Assembly (NCBI RefSeq): GCF_963677725.1
Contig: NZ_OY782507.1
Span: 2,914,001 to 2,978,000 of the forward strand
Direction of reading: 5' to 3'
Origin: an uncultured Cohaesibacter sp.
GTDB taxonomy: Bacteria > Pseudomonadota > Alphaproteobacteria > Rhizobiales > Cohaesibacteraceae
DNA: 64,000 nucleotides
Shown piece by piece: positions 26,536 through 34,832 of this stretch. Positions within the stretch are counted from its first letter, which is position 1, and every line of letters begins with the position of its first letter. A program made the position numbers and the translations under genes. The notes under the pieces were generated by a model that had not been told where the DNA came from, searched no databases, and worked only from the letters and a program-made list of their open reading frames with translations.

Positions 26536-27468
26536 ATGCGCACATTTGACCGGGCCCTTCTGGCCGATCTGAATGTCTTTGTCACCATCGTGCGGCGACA
26601 GAGCATGCGACAGGCCGCAATCGAATTGGGTGTGACGACTTCGGCGCTCAGTCACCGCCTGCGCAAGCTGGAAACCGAGCTTGGTGTCAAGCTTCTCAAC
26701 CGGACAAGCCGTTCGCTCAGACCGACGCAAGCAGGGGCTTTGCTCGCGTCCCAGCTCGAGGTTGGCCTTCAGGCCATTGACGATGCGCTTGGCACGCTGT
26801 CATATCATCGCGACCACCCTGCCGGTCGATTGCGGCTGAATGCCCTGCGCGATGCGGCATCCCTGCTCTTAAGACCGGTGATGCCGCTTTATTTCAAGCG
26901 CTTTCCCGACATTCATATCGACCTTGCCGTTGACGACCATCTGGTGGATATCGTCGAAGAAGGGTTCGATGCAGGCATCCGCTACGGTGACCGGGTGCCG
27001 CAAGACATGATCGGCGTTGCCTTGACCGGGCCGCTCGATTGGGTGGTTATCGGTTCACCCGAGCTGATTGCCCGCGTCGGTCGTCCCGAACAGCCTCAGG
27101 ATCTGCTTGATCTTCCCTGCATTGAAATGCGCGTGGGCGACAATAGCCGCTATCAGTGGGAGCTTGGCAATGGGGCCGATCTGGTGAGGATCGATGTGCG
27201 TGGTCCACTCTGCTCCAACGCGACCGATCAGGCCATCGATGCGGCGCTTCAGGGCCTTGGCTTTGCCTATTGTTTGGAAAACCGTGTTCGCGAAGAGCTT
27301 GCCGAGGGCCGATTGGAGCTTGTGATGCCAGAATGGCGCTCTGAAGGCCCTCCTTTCACCATCTATTATCCAAGCCGCCGACAGGTGCCACCGGGTATGC
27401 ATGAATTGATTGATCTGATCCGTGAGGATCACGGCCTGACACGTCTTGTGACACGGACCAGCAAATAG
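26536..27468 (+). CDS. LysR-family transcriptional regulator
   Basis: 310-residue LysR-type regulator with an N-terminal winged helix at about residues 5-65 (for example SMRQAAIELGVTTSALSHRL) and an effector domain behind it. The start at 26536 follows a CGGAG site. It is divergent from the SDR gene and precedes the aldo-keto reductase gene. Two matching palindromes flank it, so it probably controls both enzymes. The small-molecule effector is unknown; the enzymes suggest an aldehyde or keto-sugar. Confidence 0.87.
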   Translation: MRTFDRALLADLNVFVTIVRRQSMRQAAIELGVTTSALSHRLRKLETELGVKLLNRTSRSLRPTQAGALLASQLEVGLQAIDDALGTLSYHRDHPAGRLRLNALRDAASLLLRPVMPLYFKRFPDIHIDLAVDDHLVDIVEEGFDAGIRYGDRVPQDMIGVALTGPLDWVVIGSPELIARVGRPEQPQDLLDLPCIEMRVGDNSRYQWELGNGADLVRIDVRGPLCSNATDQAIDAALQGLGFAYCLENRVREELAEGRLELVMPEWRSEGPPFTIYYPSRRQVPPGMHELIDLIREDHGLTRLVTRTSK

Positions 27469-27552
27469 AATTTTGCGATTTTTTCTCTCCCTCTTTCATG
27501 CTTTGTCGTGATGCGAGTTAATTTGGTTCTAGCATAGTCTATAGGGCTCTTT

Positions 27553-27571
27553 CGTTGAATTTTATTCAACG
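27553..27571. promoter_or_regulatory. GTTGA-N7-TCAAC palindrome before the aldo-keto reductase gene
   Basis: Perfect 8-base arms CGTTGAAT and ATTCAACG around TTT, 137 bases before the aldo-keto reductase start. The core GTTGA-N7-TCAAC has the same outer bases and spacing as the palindrome at 26504-26520 but a different centre, as expected for two sites of one regulator. Confidence 0.65.
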
Positions 27572-27707
27572 ATGCATTGACTGTCCTTTGCCGCCTTTTC
27601 GATTGTCGTGGCAGCCTCAGGCCATATAGTTGCGCCAACGGACATCACGGGGCGATCCGCGCTCCTGTGAGGGATGAGCCGGACCTGATCATGAGGAGGT
27701 TTCTACC

Positions 27708-28739
27708 ATGCCCTATCAAGCAGCAGCTGACCGCTATCAAACCAACATGCACTATCGCCGATGTGGGCGCAGTGGCATCGATCTGCCTGCCATTTCTTTG
27801 GGCTTGTGGCAGAATTTCGGTGGCGAGGATGTTTTTGAAACAGGGCGCGCCATTCTACGCCGTGCCTTTGATCGGGGTGTGACACATTTTGATCTGGCCA
27901 ACAATTATGGTCCTCCCTATGGCTCGGCGGAGGAAAATTTCGGTCGCGTCATGGCCAGTGACTTTGCGCCTTATCGCGATGAGATGATCATTTCCACCAA
28001 GGCGGGCTGGGACATGTGGCCCGGACCTTATGGCGACATTGGCGGCAGTCGCAAATATCTGATTGCCAGCCTCGATCAGTCGCTCAAGCGGATGGGGCTG
28101 GACTATGTCGATATCTTCTATTCGCACCGGGTTGATCCAACCACACCGCTTGAGGAAACCATGGGGGCGCTCGCCCATCTGCACAGACAGGGCAAGGCGC
28201 TCTATGTGGGTATTTCGAGCTACTCGCCGGAATTGACGCGCAAGGCAGCCGCCATTCTGGCCGAAGAGCGTGTGCCGCTCTTCATTCATCAGCCGAATTA
28301 CTCGATGTTTAACCGCTGGATCGAAGATGGTCTGCTCGACACGCTCGAAGCGCTCGGCACCGGTTGTATCGCCTTCTCGCCGCTGGCACAGGGCATGCTG
28401 ACCAACAAGTATCTCGGCGGCATCCCTGAAGACGCACGGGCAACCCGAGGTGGTTCCTTTGATCCCAATAGCCTGACCGATGATGTCATCAGCCGGATCC
28501 GCGCCCTCAATGCCATTGCTGAACGCCGTGGGCAGACGCTGGCGCAGATGGCCATTGCCTGGACCCTGCGTGATCCACGAGTCACTTCTTCGCTGATTGG
28601 TGCTCGCACCGTCGATCAGTTGGAAAATTCTCTTTGTGCCCTTGATAATCTGGACTTCACGGCGGACGAGCTGGCAGAGATTGATCCGTTCGCTCATGAT
28701 GGCAACACGGATCTGTGGAAGGAGTCGACAGCGCTTTAA
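27708..28739 (+). CDS. Aldo-keto reductase, YghZ-like
   Basis: 343-residue NADPH-dependent aldo-keto reductase of the YghZ (AKR14) type. The catalytic tetrad fits: Asp in FDLANNYG (Tyr two turns later), Lys in ISTKAGW and His in FYSHRVD. The family C-terminal NADP-binding LIGARTVDQLENSL is present. YghZ reduces L-glyceraldehyde 3-phosphate and methylglyoxal, and similar aldehydes are plausible here. A GAGGAGG site precedes the start. It probably belongs to the LysR regulon with the SDR gene. Confidence 0.88.
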   Translation: MPYQAAADRYQTNMHYRRCGRSGIDLPAISLGLWQNFGGEDVFETGRAILRRAFDRGVTHFDLANNYGPPYGSAEENFGRVMASDFAPYRDEMIISTKAGWDMWPGPYGDIGGSRKYLIASLDQSLKRMGLDYVDIFYSHRVDPTTPLEETMGALAHLHRQGKALYVGISSYSPELTRKAAAILAEERVPLFIHQPNYSMFNRWIEDGLLDTLEALGTGCIAFSPLAQGMLTNKYLGGIPEDARATRGGSFDPNSLTDDVISRIRALNAIAERRGQTLAQMAIAWTLRDPRVTSSLIGARTVDQLENSLCALDNLDFTADELAEIDPFAHDGNTDLWKESTAL

Positions 28740-28770
28740 CGGGAGCTTGTAGCCTGTTTTGCCAATCGTC

Positions 28771-28808
28771 ATGGGCCCAAAGCCGCTTCCCCACCGGGTT
28801 TGGCCCAT
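28771..28808. terminator. Inverted repeat between convergent genes
   Basis: ATGGGCCCAAA (28771-28781) pairs with TTTGGCCCAT (28799-28808) with one bulged base. It lies between the aldo-keto reductase stop and the cytochrome stop and may end both transcripts. Confidence 0.5.
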
Positions 28809-28814
28809 TTGGCG

Positions 28815-29450
28815 TTATTGCGCTGTCCAGTTGCGTTGGGCGTGGGCGGTTTGCCAAAGGCTCTTGCGATAGCCCCAGAGCGGTTTGGTGCGTTTTGCCT
28901 TGCCAGACGGGCCGTCGTCCAGATCATGCAGAAGGAAATCGCTGAGCGGCATCACTTCCTGACCTTCAAATTGAAACGTCTCGGTAACATGACATAGCGG
29001 GCAGCCTTGGGCCTTGAAACGGCTGCGGTCCCCTTCGGTAGCAAAAGGGCTGGTCGGGCTTGGGGACCGGGCGGCAAAGGCCTCTTTTACGGCCTTGATT
29101 GTCGCGTCATTTCCCAGCGGGACTGCATGGGCTGTCGAGGCGATCAGGGCAAAGTCCTCAAAGCGGGCAGCGGCAAGGTTGCTGCCCCATTTGGCGATCA
29201 GGGGTTTGCCGTGGCCACTGACAAACTGGATCCGTCCTGCAATGCCATTGCTGTCCAGATCAAAGGCGTCTTCATAACGCATCTGCCAATCAGGCGGCAG
29301 GGCATCGAGGGCCTTGATGCCGACGATGTCGAGCTTTCCCGCCCGGTCGATATGGCAGGACAGGCAGGCCTTGATGGTCTGGTCCGGTCCGGCTGCTATG
29401 GCTGAGATAGGTGAGGCGAGCAGGATGGCTGCAAGGATCAGGGCGCGCAT
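28815..29450 (-). CDS. Short dihaem c-type cytochrome related to the DUF1111 family
   Basis: 211-residue secreted protein with a signal peptide (MRALILAAILLASPISAIA) and two haem motifs, CLSCH near residue 29 and CPLCH near residue 149. The C-terminus LSDFLLHDLDDG followed by KPLWGYRKS resembles the end of DUF1111 (di-haem thiol oxidoreductase-like) proteins, which are much longer, so this is a shortened form. It starts only three bases after the stop of the unknown secreted-protein gene, so the two are co-translated and probably act together in the periplasm. The redox partner is unknown. Confidence 0.7.
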   Translation of the reverse strand: MRALILAAILLASPISAIAAGPDQTIKACLSCHIDRAGKLDIVGIKALDALPPDWQMRYEDAFDLDSNGIAGRIQFVSGHGKPLIAKWGSNLAAARFEDFALIASTAHAVPLGNDATIKAVKEAFAARSPSPTSPFATEGDRSRFKAQGCPLCHVTETFQFEGQEVMPLSDFLLHDLDDGPSGKAKRTKPLWGYRKSLWQTAHAQRNWTAQ

Positions 29451-29453
29451 GCC

Positions 29454-30371
29454 CTAGTCCTTGAACAGATTGGCTGCTTTTTGAAAATTTGCGGCCAGTG
29501 CGTTGCTGGAGAGTTTGACACTGTCCAGCGCTGCGCTGTCCGCACTCAAAGTCTTTTTGCCGCGGATATGCGTTTTTACATCCTGTAGCAATTGGTCAAT
29601 GCTTGCTTCGATCTGGGTGTCCAGGGGCTTGTCCATCATGCCGATATAAGGTGCCAGCGTGTTCCAGACGGCAAGGGTGCCGACAATGCGACCGGCAATT
29701 TCGTCACCATCCTTGCCTGCTGCGCTCAGGGTTAGATTGCTATACCAGGCAGCGCTGCCCAGATACTCGGCCATGGCTGTGAAAATGTTCGCTAACAAGT
29801 CTCGCTCGCCTTTGGCTTGTTGGCTGCTGGCAGCGACCTCTACGGCGTTGGCGGTGGTGACAAAAGCATCGGAGGCTTTGGCGAAGGCTGCCAGCAGGGC
29901 GGTGCGTTCTTCTTCGCAGTCCTTGCTTTTGCAGCTTTTGTCTGCGGCTTTGGCGACAGCAAGGATGATTGCTGGGTCGATCGGGGCGACGCTCTGGTCT
30001 GAGGCAAACAACCAGTTTACCGCGCTATAGCGGGTGATCATGGTTTTGAGCGCGAAGCGGGCTTGGGGCGCGAGGCGGCTATATGGGGTCCCCTTGCTGC
30101 CAGCCCGCAGCACATGATCGCAGACCACATGGCCGGCCCGAATGCCCGAGACCGCCAAAGCCCATGTGGCGAGGGCTGCTTCCTTGGCGCTCAATTGCGG
30201 ATCGTAGCTGTTGGGATCCACTGGCGGCACCGGCACCGGCTTCTCCACTTTGTAAGCTTTGGTCGGTTGCGCTTGCTTTGCGGCCAAGGCGGGGGCGACG
30301 GGCGGCATGAAGCCGGTCACGGTCAAGAGGAGACTGACAGAGGCGAGGAAAAGGGCGGACCTGATGGGCAT
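29454..30371 (-). CDS. Hypothetical secreted protein, all-helical
   Basis: 305-residue secreted protein I do not recognise. The N-terminus is a signal peptide (MPIRSALFLASVSLLLTV) ending near ALAA, followed by a 35-residue proline/lysine-rich linker and then about 240 residues of predicted long alpha-helices with a single CKSKDCEE cysteine pair near residue 150. The helical layout recalls imelysin-type peptidases that occur next to DUF1111 cytochromes, but the HxxE motif of imelysins is not seen, so I do not assign that family. It is tightly coupled to the dihaem cytochrome gene. A GGAG site precedes the chosen start. Confidence 0.6.
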   Translation of the reverse strand: MPIRSALFLASVSLLLTVTGFMPPVAPALAAKQAQPTKAYKVEKPVPVPPVDPNSYDPQLSAKEAALATWALAVSGIRAGHVVCDHVLRAGSKGTPYSRLAPQARFALKTMITRYSAVNWLFASDQSVAPIDPAIILAVAKAADKSCKSKDCEEERTALLAAFAKASDAFVTTANAVEVAASSQQAKGERDLLANIFTAMAEYLGSAAWYSNLTLSAAGKDGDEIAGRIVGTLAVWNTLAPYIGMMDKPLDTQIEASIDQLLQDVKTHIRGKKTLSADSAALDSVKLSSNALAANFQKAANLFKD

Positions 30372-30510
30372 GTGGATCTCCATAGACTGGGGTCTGAGCA
30401 GCGATATTGCAATTGCTTGACGCTTTCGTGACAGTCGCGATGGAGATTGGCCTGTGCCGGTGTTCGTGGGAAGATATCACCAAGGGGAGATGTGAGTGAG
30501 GCCTTGAAGC

Positions 30511-30540
30511 AAAAGACCCGCCTTCTAATGAGGGCGGGTC
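30511..30540 (-). terminator. Terminator of the CbiX-like gene
   Basis: GACCCGCC (30515-30522) and GGCGGGTC (30533-30540) form a perfect 8-base stem; read on the minus strand the hairpin is followed by TTTT. It lies 41 bases after the chelatase stop. Confidence 0.8.
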
Positions 30541-30580
30541 CGGATGTGTTCAGAGCTGAGGCGCGAAAGGGCAGGAGAGC

Positions 30581-31756
30581 TTAGCCCTTTTTGCGTTTTG
30601 CGCGTTCATCGTCGATGACCTCTTGCGGGAACTGGCTCATGAAGCAGCAGCAGACGCCTTCATCGATCATGGTGCGTGGCCCATGGGGATGGGCGATATG
30701 CTTGTAGATGCCGTGGCTGTGGCCGTGCCCATGATCGTGAGAATGGCCATGTCCGTGATCATGGGAATGTCCATGGTCATGAGAGTGCCCATGGTCATGA
30801 GAGTGCCCGTGGTCATGAGAATGTCCATGATCATGAGAATGCTCGTGGTCATGTCCGTGGTCGTGAGAATGGCCGCCCTTGGCTTCGTCATCATCGGGAT
30901 CGGTGAATTCGGCATGATGGTGATGCACTTGCACTTCACCGCGCGCCAAACGTTCCTTGAAGGATCCCATCAGATCGTAGGTTTCGGTCAGCTTGCCGCT
31001 GCGGGCCTCTTCGATCCGCTCGGCAAAGGTGTCGATGACGTGATCCTGATCTTTCAGATAGTGAGCCTTGTGGAAGGTAACATCCGGATTGGCGGCTGCG
31101 ACCTTGTCGACATAATTGTAGATGCGGTCGATCAGACGGCCGGTAAACAGGAAGTAAGGCGCAACGACGACCTTCTTGAAGCCGAGTTTCAATGCCATTT
31201 CCAAGCCGCGCCCGACGGAGGGGTAGGTGACGCCGGAATAGACGGTTTCGGACCAGCCAAAGCCCAAATCTTCTGACACGATGCGGGTCAGACGGGCCGC
31301 TTCGGCATTGGCCATGGTATCCGACGTGCCGCGACCAACAACCACCAGCATGGTGTCATAGAGGTCGCCGGTATGGACATGATCCTTGCCGAGCGCTTCA
31401 AGAATACGGGACTTGAAGGCTTCGATCATTTGTGGATGCAGCGCCAGTTCACGACCATATTTGATCGTAACGCCGGGATGCTTTTCCTGATAGGTGGTCA
31501 GCACGGACGGGATATCGTTTTTCGCGTGGGTTGCGGCAAACAGCATGCCGGGTACGGCGGTGATTTCGGTGACACCTGCCTCGATCAGCGCATCAAGTCC
31601 CATATGAATGTTGGGCGCTGAATATTCCAGAAAGCCATATTCGACCGGGAGATCGGGATAGCGTTTGCGGATGCCTTTGGCGAGGAGACTGAATTCTTCT
31701 TCTGCTGATTTGGCGCGGCTGCCGTGGCCGCAAATCATGATACCATGTTTTGGCAT
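30581..31756 (-). CDS. cbiX: CbiX-type sirohydrochlorin chelatase with histidine-rich tail
   Basis: 391-residue class II chelatase of the long CbiX type, which inserts cobalt (or iron) into sirohydrochlorin in B12 or sirohaem synthesis. Two chelatase lobes are seen: MICGHGSRA with the metal-binding His at about residue 11 and THAKNDIP near 76 in the first, [12 protein letters not shown] in the second. Residues about 290-350 consist of GHSHDH-type repeats, a metal store or chaperone-like tail. The last 30 residues contain CCC, perhaps the metal-cluster region known from long CbiX proteins. The start at 31756 follows an AGGA site. Confidence 0.87.
   Translation of the reverse strand: MPKHGIMICGHGSRAKSAEEEFSLLAKGIRKRYPDLPVEYGFLEYSAPNIHMGLDALIEAGVTEITAVPGMLFAATHAKNDIPSVLTTYQEKHPGVTIKYGRELALHPQMIEAFKSRILEALGKDHVHTGDLYDTMLVVVGRGTSDTMANAEAARLTRIVSEDLGFGWSETVYSGVTYPSVGRGLEMALKLGFKKVVVAPYFLFTGRLIDRIYNYVDKVAAANPDVTFHKAHYLKDQDHVIDTFAERIEEARSGKLTETYDLMGSFKERLARGEVQVHHHHAEFTDPDDDEAKGGHSHDHGHDHEHSHDHGHSHDHGHSHDHGHSHDHGHSHDHGHGHSHDHGHGHSHGIYKHIAHPHGPRTMIDEGVCCCFMSQFPQEVIDDERAKRKKG
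30712..30877 (-). repeat. 18-bp coding repeats for (GHSHDH)n
   Basis: About eight imperfect copies of an 18-base unit encode alternating HSHDHG residues inside the CbiX-type gene. The repeats differ mainly at third codon positions, so the protein sequence is under selection while the DNA drifts. Confidence 0.85.
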
Positions 31757-32112
31757 TGTCCTGCCTTTTTTGGGATGGGCGTTATGCTGGACCTTGGGAG
31801 ACATGTGGCCCAGCTTGCTGACGGGCGCTGACGATCCGGCATATCTCGTGCAATATGCGGATAACAGTTCAGACAAATCTTGCCCTCTGTCTATAGGCTT
31901 TGAGGAGGGGCAATTGCAAGTCGCCAAATGGGGGTGCCTGTTTGGTTTTTGCATGGCTTCATTAAAATTTTGCAAGTTCTTTCGGGCGCTTGAACTGATT
32001 GCACTTTATGTTAGTCTCTGCCCCAAACTGATCTGATCCACAGCGAAGGGCAGTTTGCAGATCGATTGCAGCTTCGCAACGTTCATCCAGATTGAAGAAA
32101 GGTGCCGCTGAC

Positions 32113-33357
32113 ATGGCTCTGGGAAAGACCGCAAAGACTGGTTCAGGCTTGATGCCTCTGGAAGAGGCGCAGGCGACAATTCTCTCGTCCATCAGCCCTG
32201 TGTCGGGCACTGAGCAGGTTGCGCTTAACCATGCGCTTGACCGGGTGTTGGCGGAGAATGTCTCTGCTGCTGTGAATATGCCGCCATGGGACAATAGCGC
32301 GATGGATGGCTATGCGGTGCGCAGTGACTTGCTGGCCTCCCAAGGGTCGATTTGTCTGCCCGTCCTCCAGCGCATTCCGGCTGGACAGGTGGGGGAGCCG
32401 ATGGCCGAGGAATCCGCTGCCCGCATTTTCACCGGTGCGGCGGTGCCTGAGGGCGCGGATGCTGTTGTGATGCAGGAAAAATGTGTTGTTGAGGAAGGGT
32501 TTGTCCATTTTGACGGGCCGGTCAAGGTAGGCAACAACATTCGTCGCACGGGCGAAAGCGTTGCCCGGGGCGTGACGATCCTTGAGGCAGGCATGAAGAT
32601 CGGTCCGGCCCATATCGGGCTGGCTGCTTCGGTTGGCGTGGCGTCGATGTCGGTGGTCCGCCGTCTGAAGGTGGCTGTATTGTCGACCGGCGATGAATTG
32701 CGCAATCCCGGCGAAGCTCTGGGGCCGGGGCAGATTTACAATTCCAACCATGCGGCTTTGGTCGCTCTGTTGAGCCGGATGCCGTGCGAGATTGTCGATC
32801 TGGGGAGTGTGCCGGATGACCCGGAGAGCACGCGCAAGGCACTTGATCAGGCGGCCAGAGAAGCCGATCTGGTGCTCACATCGGGCGGTGTGTCTGTGGG
32901 CGAGGAAGATCACGTCAAGGACGCGGTGCAGGCCCTCGGCTCCCTTGATTTATGGAAGCTGAATATCAAACCGGGCAAGCCGTTGGCCTTTGGCTGGCTG
33001 GGGGAGACGCCGTTTGTCGGACTGCCGGGCAATCCGGTCTCGGCCTATGTGACGTTCCTGCTCGTTTGTGTGCCGCTGATCCGCAAGATGCAGGGCCGGT
33101 CGGATCTTTTGCCAGCACCGGCCAAGATTGCCTTGGGCTATGATCAGGGCAAGATCAGCATGCGGCGGGACTTTATCCGTGTGCAGGTGGCGGACACTGG
33201 CGAGGGAGCGCAGGAACTGGTGCCGTTTGCCAGTCAGGGTTCGGCGGTCATGGCCAGTATTTTTTGGGCCGATGGGCTGGCGGCTCTACCGGACGGGGTC
33301 CTGTCGCAAAAAGGGGATCTGGTTGAATATTATTCCTTTGATCGGCTGCTTGGCTGA
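32113..33357 (+). CDS. moeA: Molybdopterin molybdotransferase MoeA
   Basis: 414-residue MoeA, which inserts molybdate into adenylylated molybdopterin to form molybdenum cofactor in the cytoplasm. Hallmarks are DNSAMDGYAV near residue 58, STGDEL about 195, SGGVSVGEED about 265 and GLPGNPVSA about 305. It supplies the cofactor used by SoxC in this window, among others. It is divergent from cbiX and ends back to back with the yjbQ gene, the two stop codons being adjacent with no spacer. Confidence 0.93.
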   Translation: MALGKTAKTGSGLMPLEEAQATILSSISPVSGTEQVALNHALDRVLAENVSAAVNMPPWDNSAMDGYAVRSDLLASQGSICLPVLQRIPAGQVGEPMAEESAARIFTGAAVPEGADAVVMQEKCVVEEGFVHFDGPVKVGNNIRRTGESVARGVTILEAGMKIGPAHIGLAASVGVASMSVVRRLKVAVLSTGDELRNPGEALGPGQIYNSNHAALVALLSRMPCEIVDLGSVPDDPESTRKALDQAAREADLVLTSGGVSVGEEDHVKDAVQALGSLDLWKLNIKPGKPLAFGWLGETPFVGLPGNPVSAYVTFLLVCVPLIRKMQGRSDLLPAPAKIALGYDQGKISMRRDFIRVQVADTGEGAQELVPFASQGSAVMASIFWADGLAALPDGVLSQKGDLVEYYSFDRLLG

Positions 33358-33816
33358 TCAAAGGCTCTGGGAGCGGCGCTGTCCGGTGAAACAAAGCCTT
33401 ATGTCGCGCCGGTGACGATGAGCGCGATGCTCAATCAGATAGATGCCCTGCCATTGGCCCAGTAACATCTGGCCGCGATCAACGGGTATGGTTTCGCTGA
33501 CCGATGTCAGTGCGGTTTTCAGATGGGCGGGCATGTCGTCCGGCCCTTCATAGGAATGGATATAAGGGCGATCCTGTGGCGCGATGTCTTCAAGATAGGT
33601 GAGCAGGTCATCCTGCACGGTCGGATCGGCATTTTCCTGAATGGTGAGGGAGGCCGAGGTGTGCTGGATAAAAAGCGTTACCGTGCCGGAGATGGCTCCG
33701 ATGGTTGACAGCCATTCTGCCACCGGACGGGTGATGATCCTCACGCTCTTGCCGCCGGTCTGGAAGGACAGGCTGTCATGGACCACATCGAATTGGGTGT
33801 TGGTGGGAGCTGGCAT
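33358..33816 (-). CDS. YjbQ/UPF0047-family protein
   Basis: 152-residue protein of the YjbQ family, described in the literature as having low thiamine-phosphate-synthase activity in some bacteria; the physiological role is unclear. The signature LLGQWQGIYLIEHR near the C-terminus and SLTIQENADP in the middle are present, and the fold has conserved His that bind metal. The start at 33816 follows a GAGGAAG site. Its stop codon touches the stop of moeA. Confidence 0.87.
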   Translation of the reverse strand: MPAPTNTQFDVVHDSLSFQTGGKSVRIITRPVAEWLSTIGAISGTVTLFIQHTSASLTIQENADPTVQDDLLTYLEDIAPQDRPYIHSYEGPDDMPAHLKTALTSVSETIPVDRGQMLLGQWQGIYLIEHRAHRHRRDIRLCFTGQRRSQSL

Positions 33817-33899
33817 CTTTTCTTCCTCATTCCTTAAACAGAATGAAGGCACTTTAGGCGCGTTTGTCGCTTTGATACAAGGTGGGAGACTAGCTGGCG

Positions 33900-34832
33900 C
33901 TAGAGAATGATCCCATCGCGGAATGGGTCCGAGGCGTCAAAAATCAGCTTTGTTTCGGCCATGATATAGGCCTGCCCGGTGATTTGCGGGAGGATGCCTC
34001 CCTGTTGGCCGGGCTGGTAGGAGAGCTGGTAACGTGAGCCGATGATGCTTTCTTGCTGGATGATTTCACCCGGAGCCAAAAGGTCGTCGGCGGCAAGACA
34101 GGCAAGCCGCGCAGAGCTGCCTGTGCCGCACGGAGACCGGTCATAGGTGTCGTCGGGGCACAGGACAAAATTCCTGCTATGCATGTCTGGATGTGGTGAA
34201 GGGCCCTGAAAGATCACGTGATCAATGATAATGCCGGTCTGCTGCGCCAGCTGGCGGTCATTGATCGCTTGACGGATCCTGATGGCGGTGTCCGTGAGGG
34301 TGCGCAAGTTGGAAGGGTCCACGGGGATGGGGCTTGGATCGATGATATAGAACCAGTTGCCACCATAAGCGATATCCCCGGTGATCCTGCCCAAATCATC
34401 CAGTTCTATGCTGACCTGACTGGCCACACGGCGGCTTTCAACGTTGTGCACCGTGACGGTGTGGTGGTCTGACAGGGTCGCCTCGACAATGCCTGCGGGG
34501 GTTTCGATCCGGTGGGTGCCGAAGTTGATCCGACCCAGATGCGCCAATGTTACCACCAGTCCAATGGTGCCATGGCCGCACATGCCCAGCACTGCGCCAG
34601 CATCGAAATAGATCACACCGGTAACGCAGTCGCGATCGGTGGGCTCAACCAACAAGGCCCCAACCATCGCGGGTTGGCCGCGCGGCTCCATCATGATCGC
34701 GTTACAGAAGGCCTGATGGTCTCTGGCCAATCGCCGGACGCGTTCCGACAACGGCCCTGACCCAAGATCCGGACCGCCATCAATGATCACCCGCGTCGGC
34801 TCTCCACCCGTATGGCTGTCAATTACATGCAT
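33900..34832 (-). CDS. 4-hydroxyproline epimerase-type proline racemase family enzyme
   Basis: 310-residue enzyme of the proline racemase superfamily. Both catalytic cysteines are present, one in GMCGHGT (about residue 85) and one in SPCGTGS (about 233), the pattern of cofactor-independent 4-hydroxyproline 2-epimerases; the paired proline racemases and trans-3-hydroxyproline dehydratases differ at these sites. It overlaps the DHDPS-family gene by ten bases. Together they would convert trans-4-hydroxyproline towards the deaminase step. The later oxidase and aldehyde dehydrogenase genes of the pathway are not adjacent. Confidence 0.85.
   Translation of the reverse strand: MHVIDSHTGGEPTRVIIDGGPDLGSGPLSERVRRLARDHQAFCNAIMMEPRGQPAMVGALLVEPTDRDCVTGVIYFDAGAVLGMCGHGTIGLVVTLAHLGRINFGTHRIETPAGIVEATLSDHHTVTVHNVESRRVASQVSIELDDLGRITGDIAYGGNWFYIIDPSPIPVDPSNLRTLTDTAIRIRQAINDRQLAQQTGIIIDHVIFQGPSPHPDMHSRNFVLCPDDTYDRSPCGTGSSARLACLAADDLLAPGEIIQQESIIGSRYQLSYQPGQQGGILPQITGQAYIMAETKLIFDASDPFRDGIIL

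Noticed and set aside
30712..30877. Regularly spaced repeats that could look like a CRISPR array
   Set aside because: The units are contiguous 18-base codon repeats inside a coding region, without spacers.
30623..31276. 217-codon plus-strand frame with Met/Val repeats
   Set aside because: It is the complement of the His-repeat part of the CbiX-type gene.
31757..32112. Possible cobalamin riboswitch upstream of cbiX
   Set aside because: I looked for the B12-box and the conserved GCC-rich core on the minus strand and did not find them.
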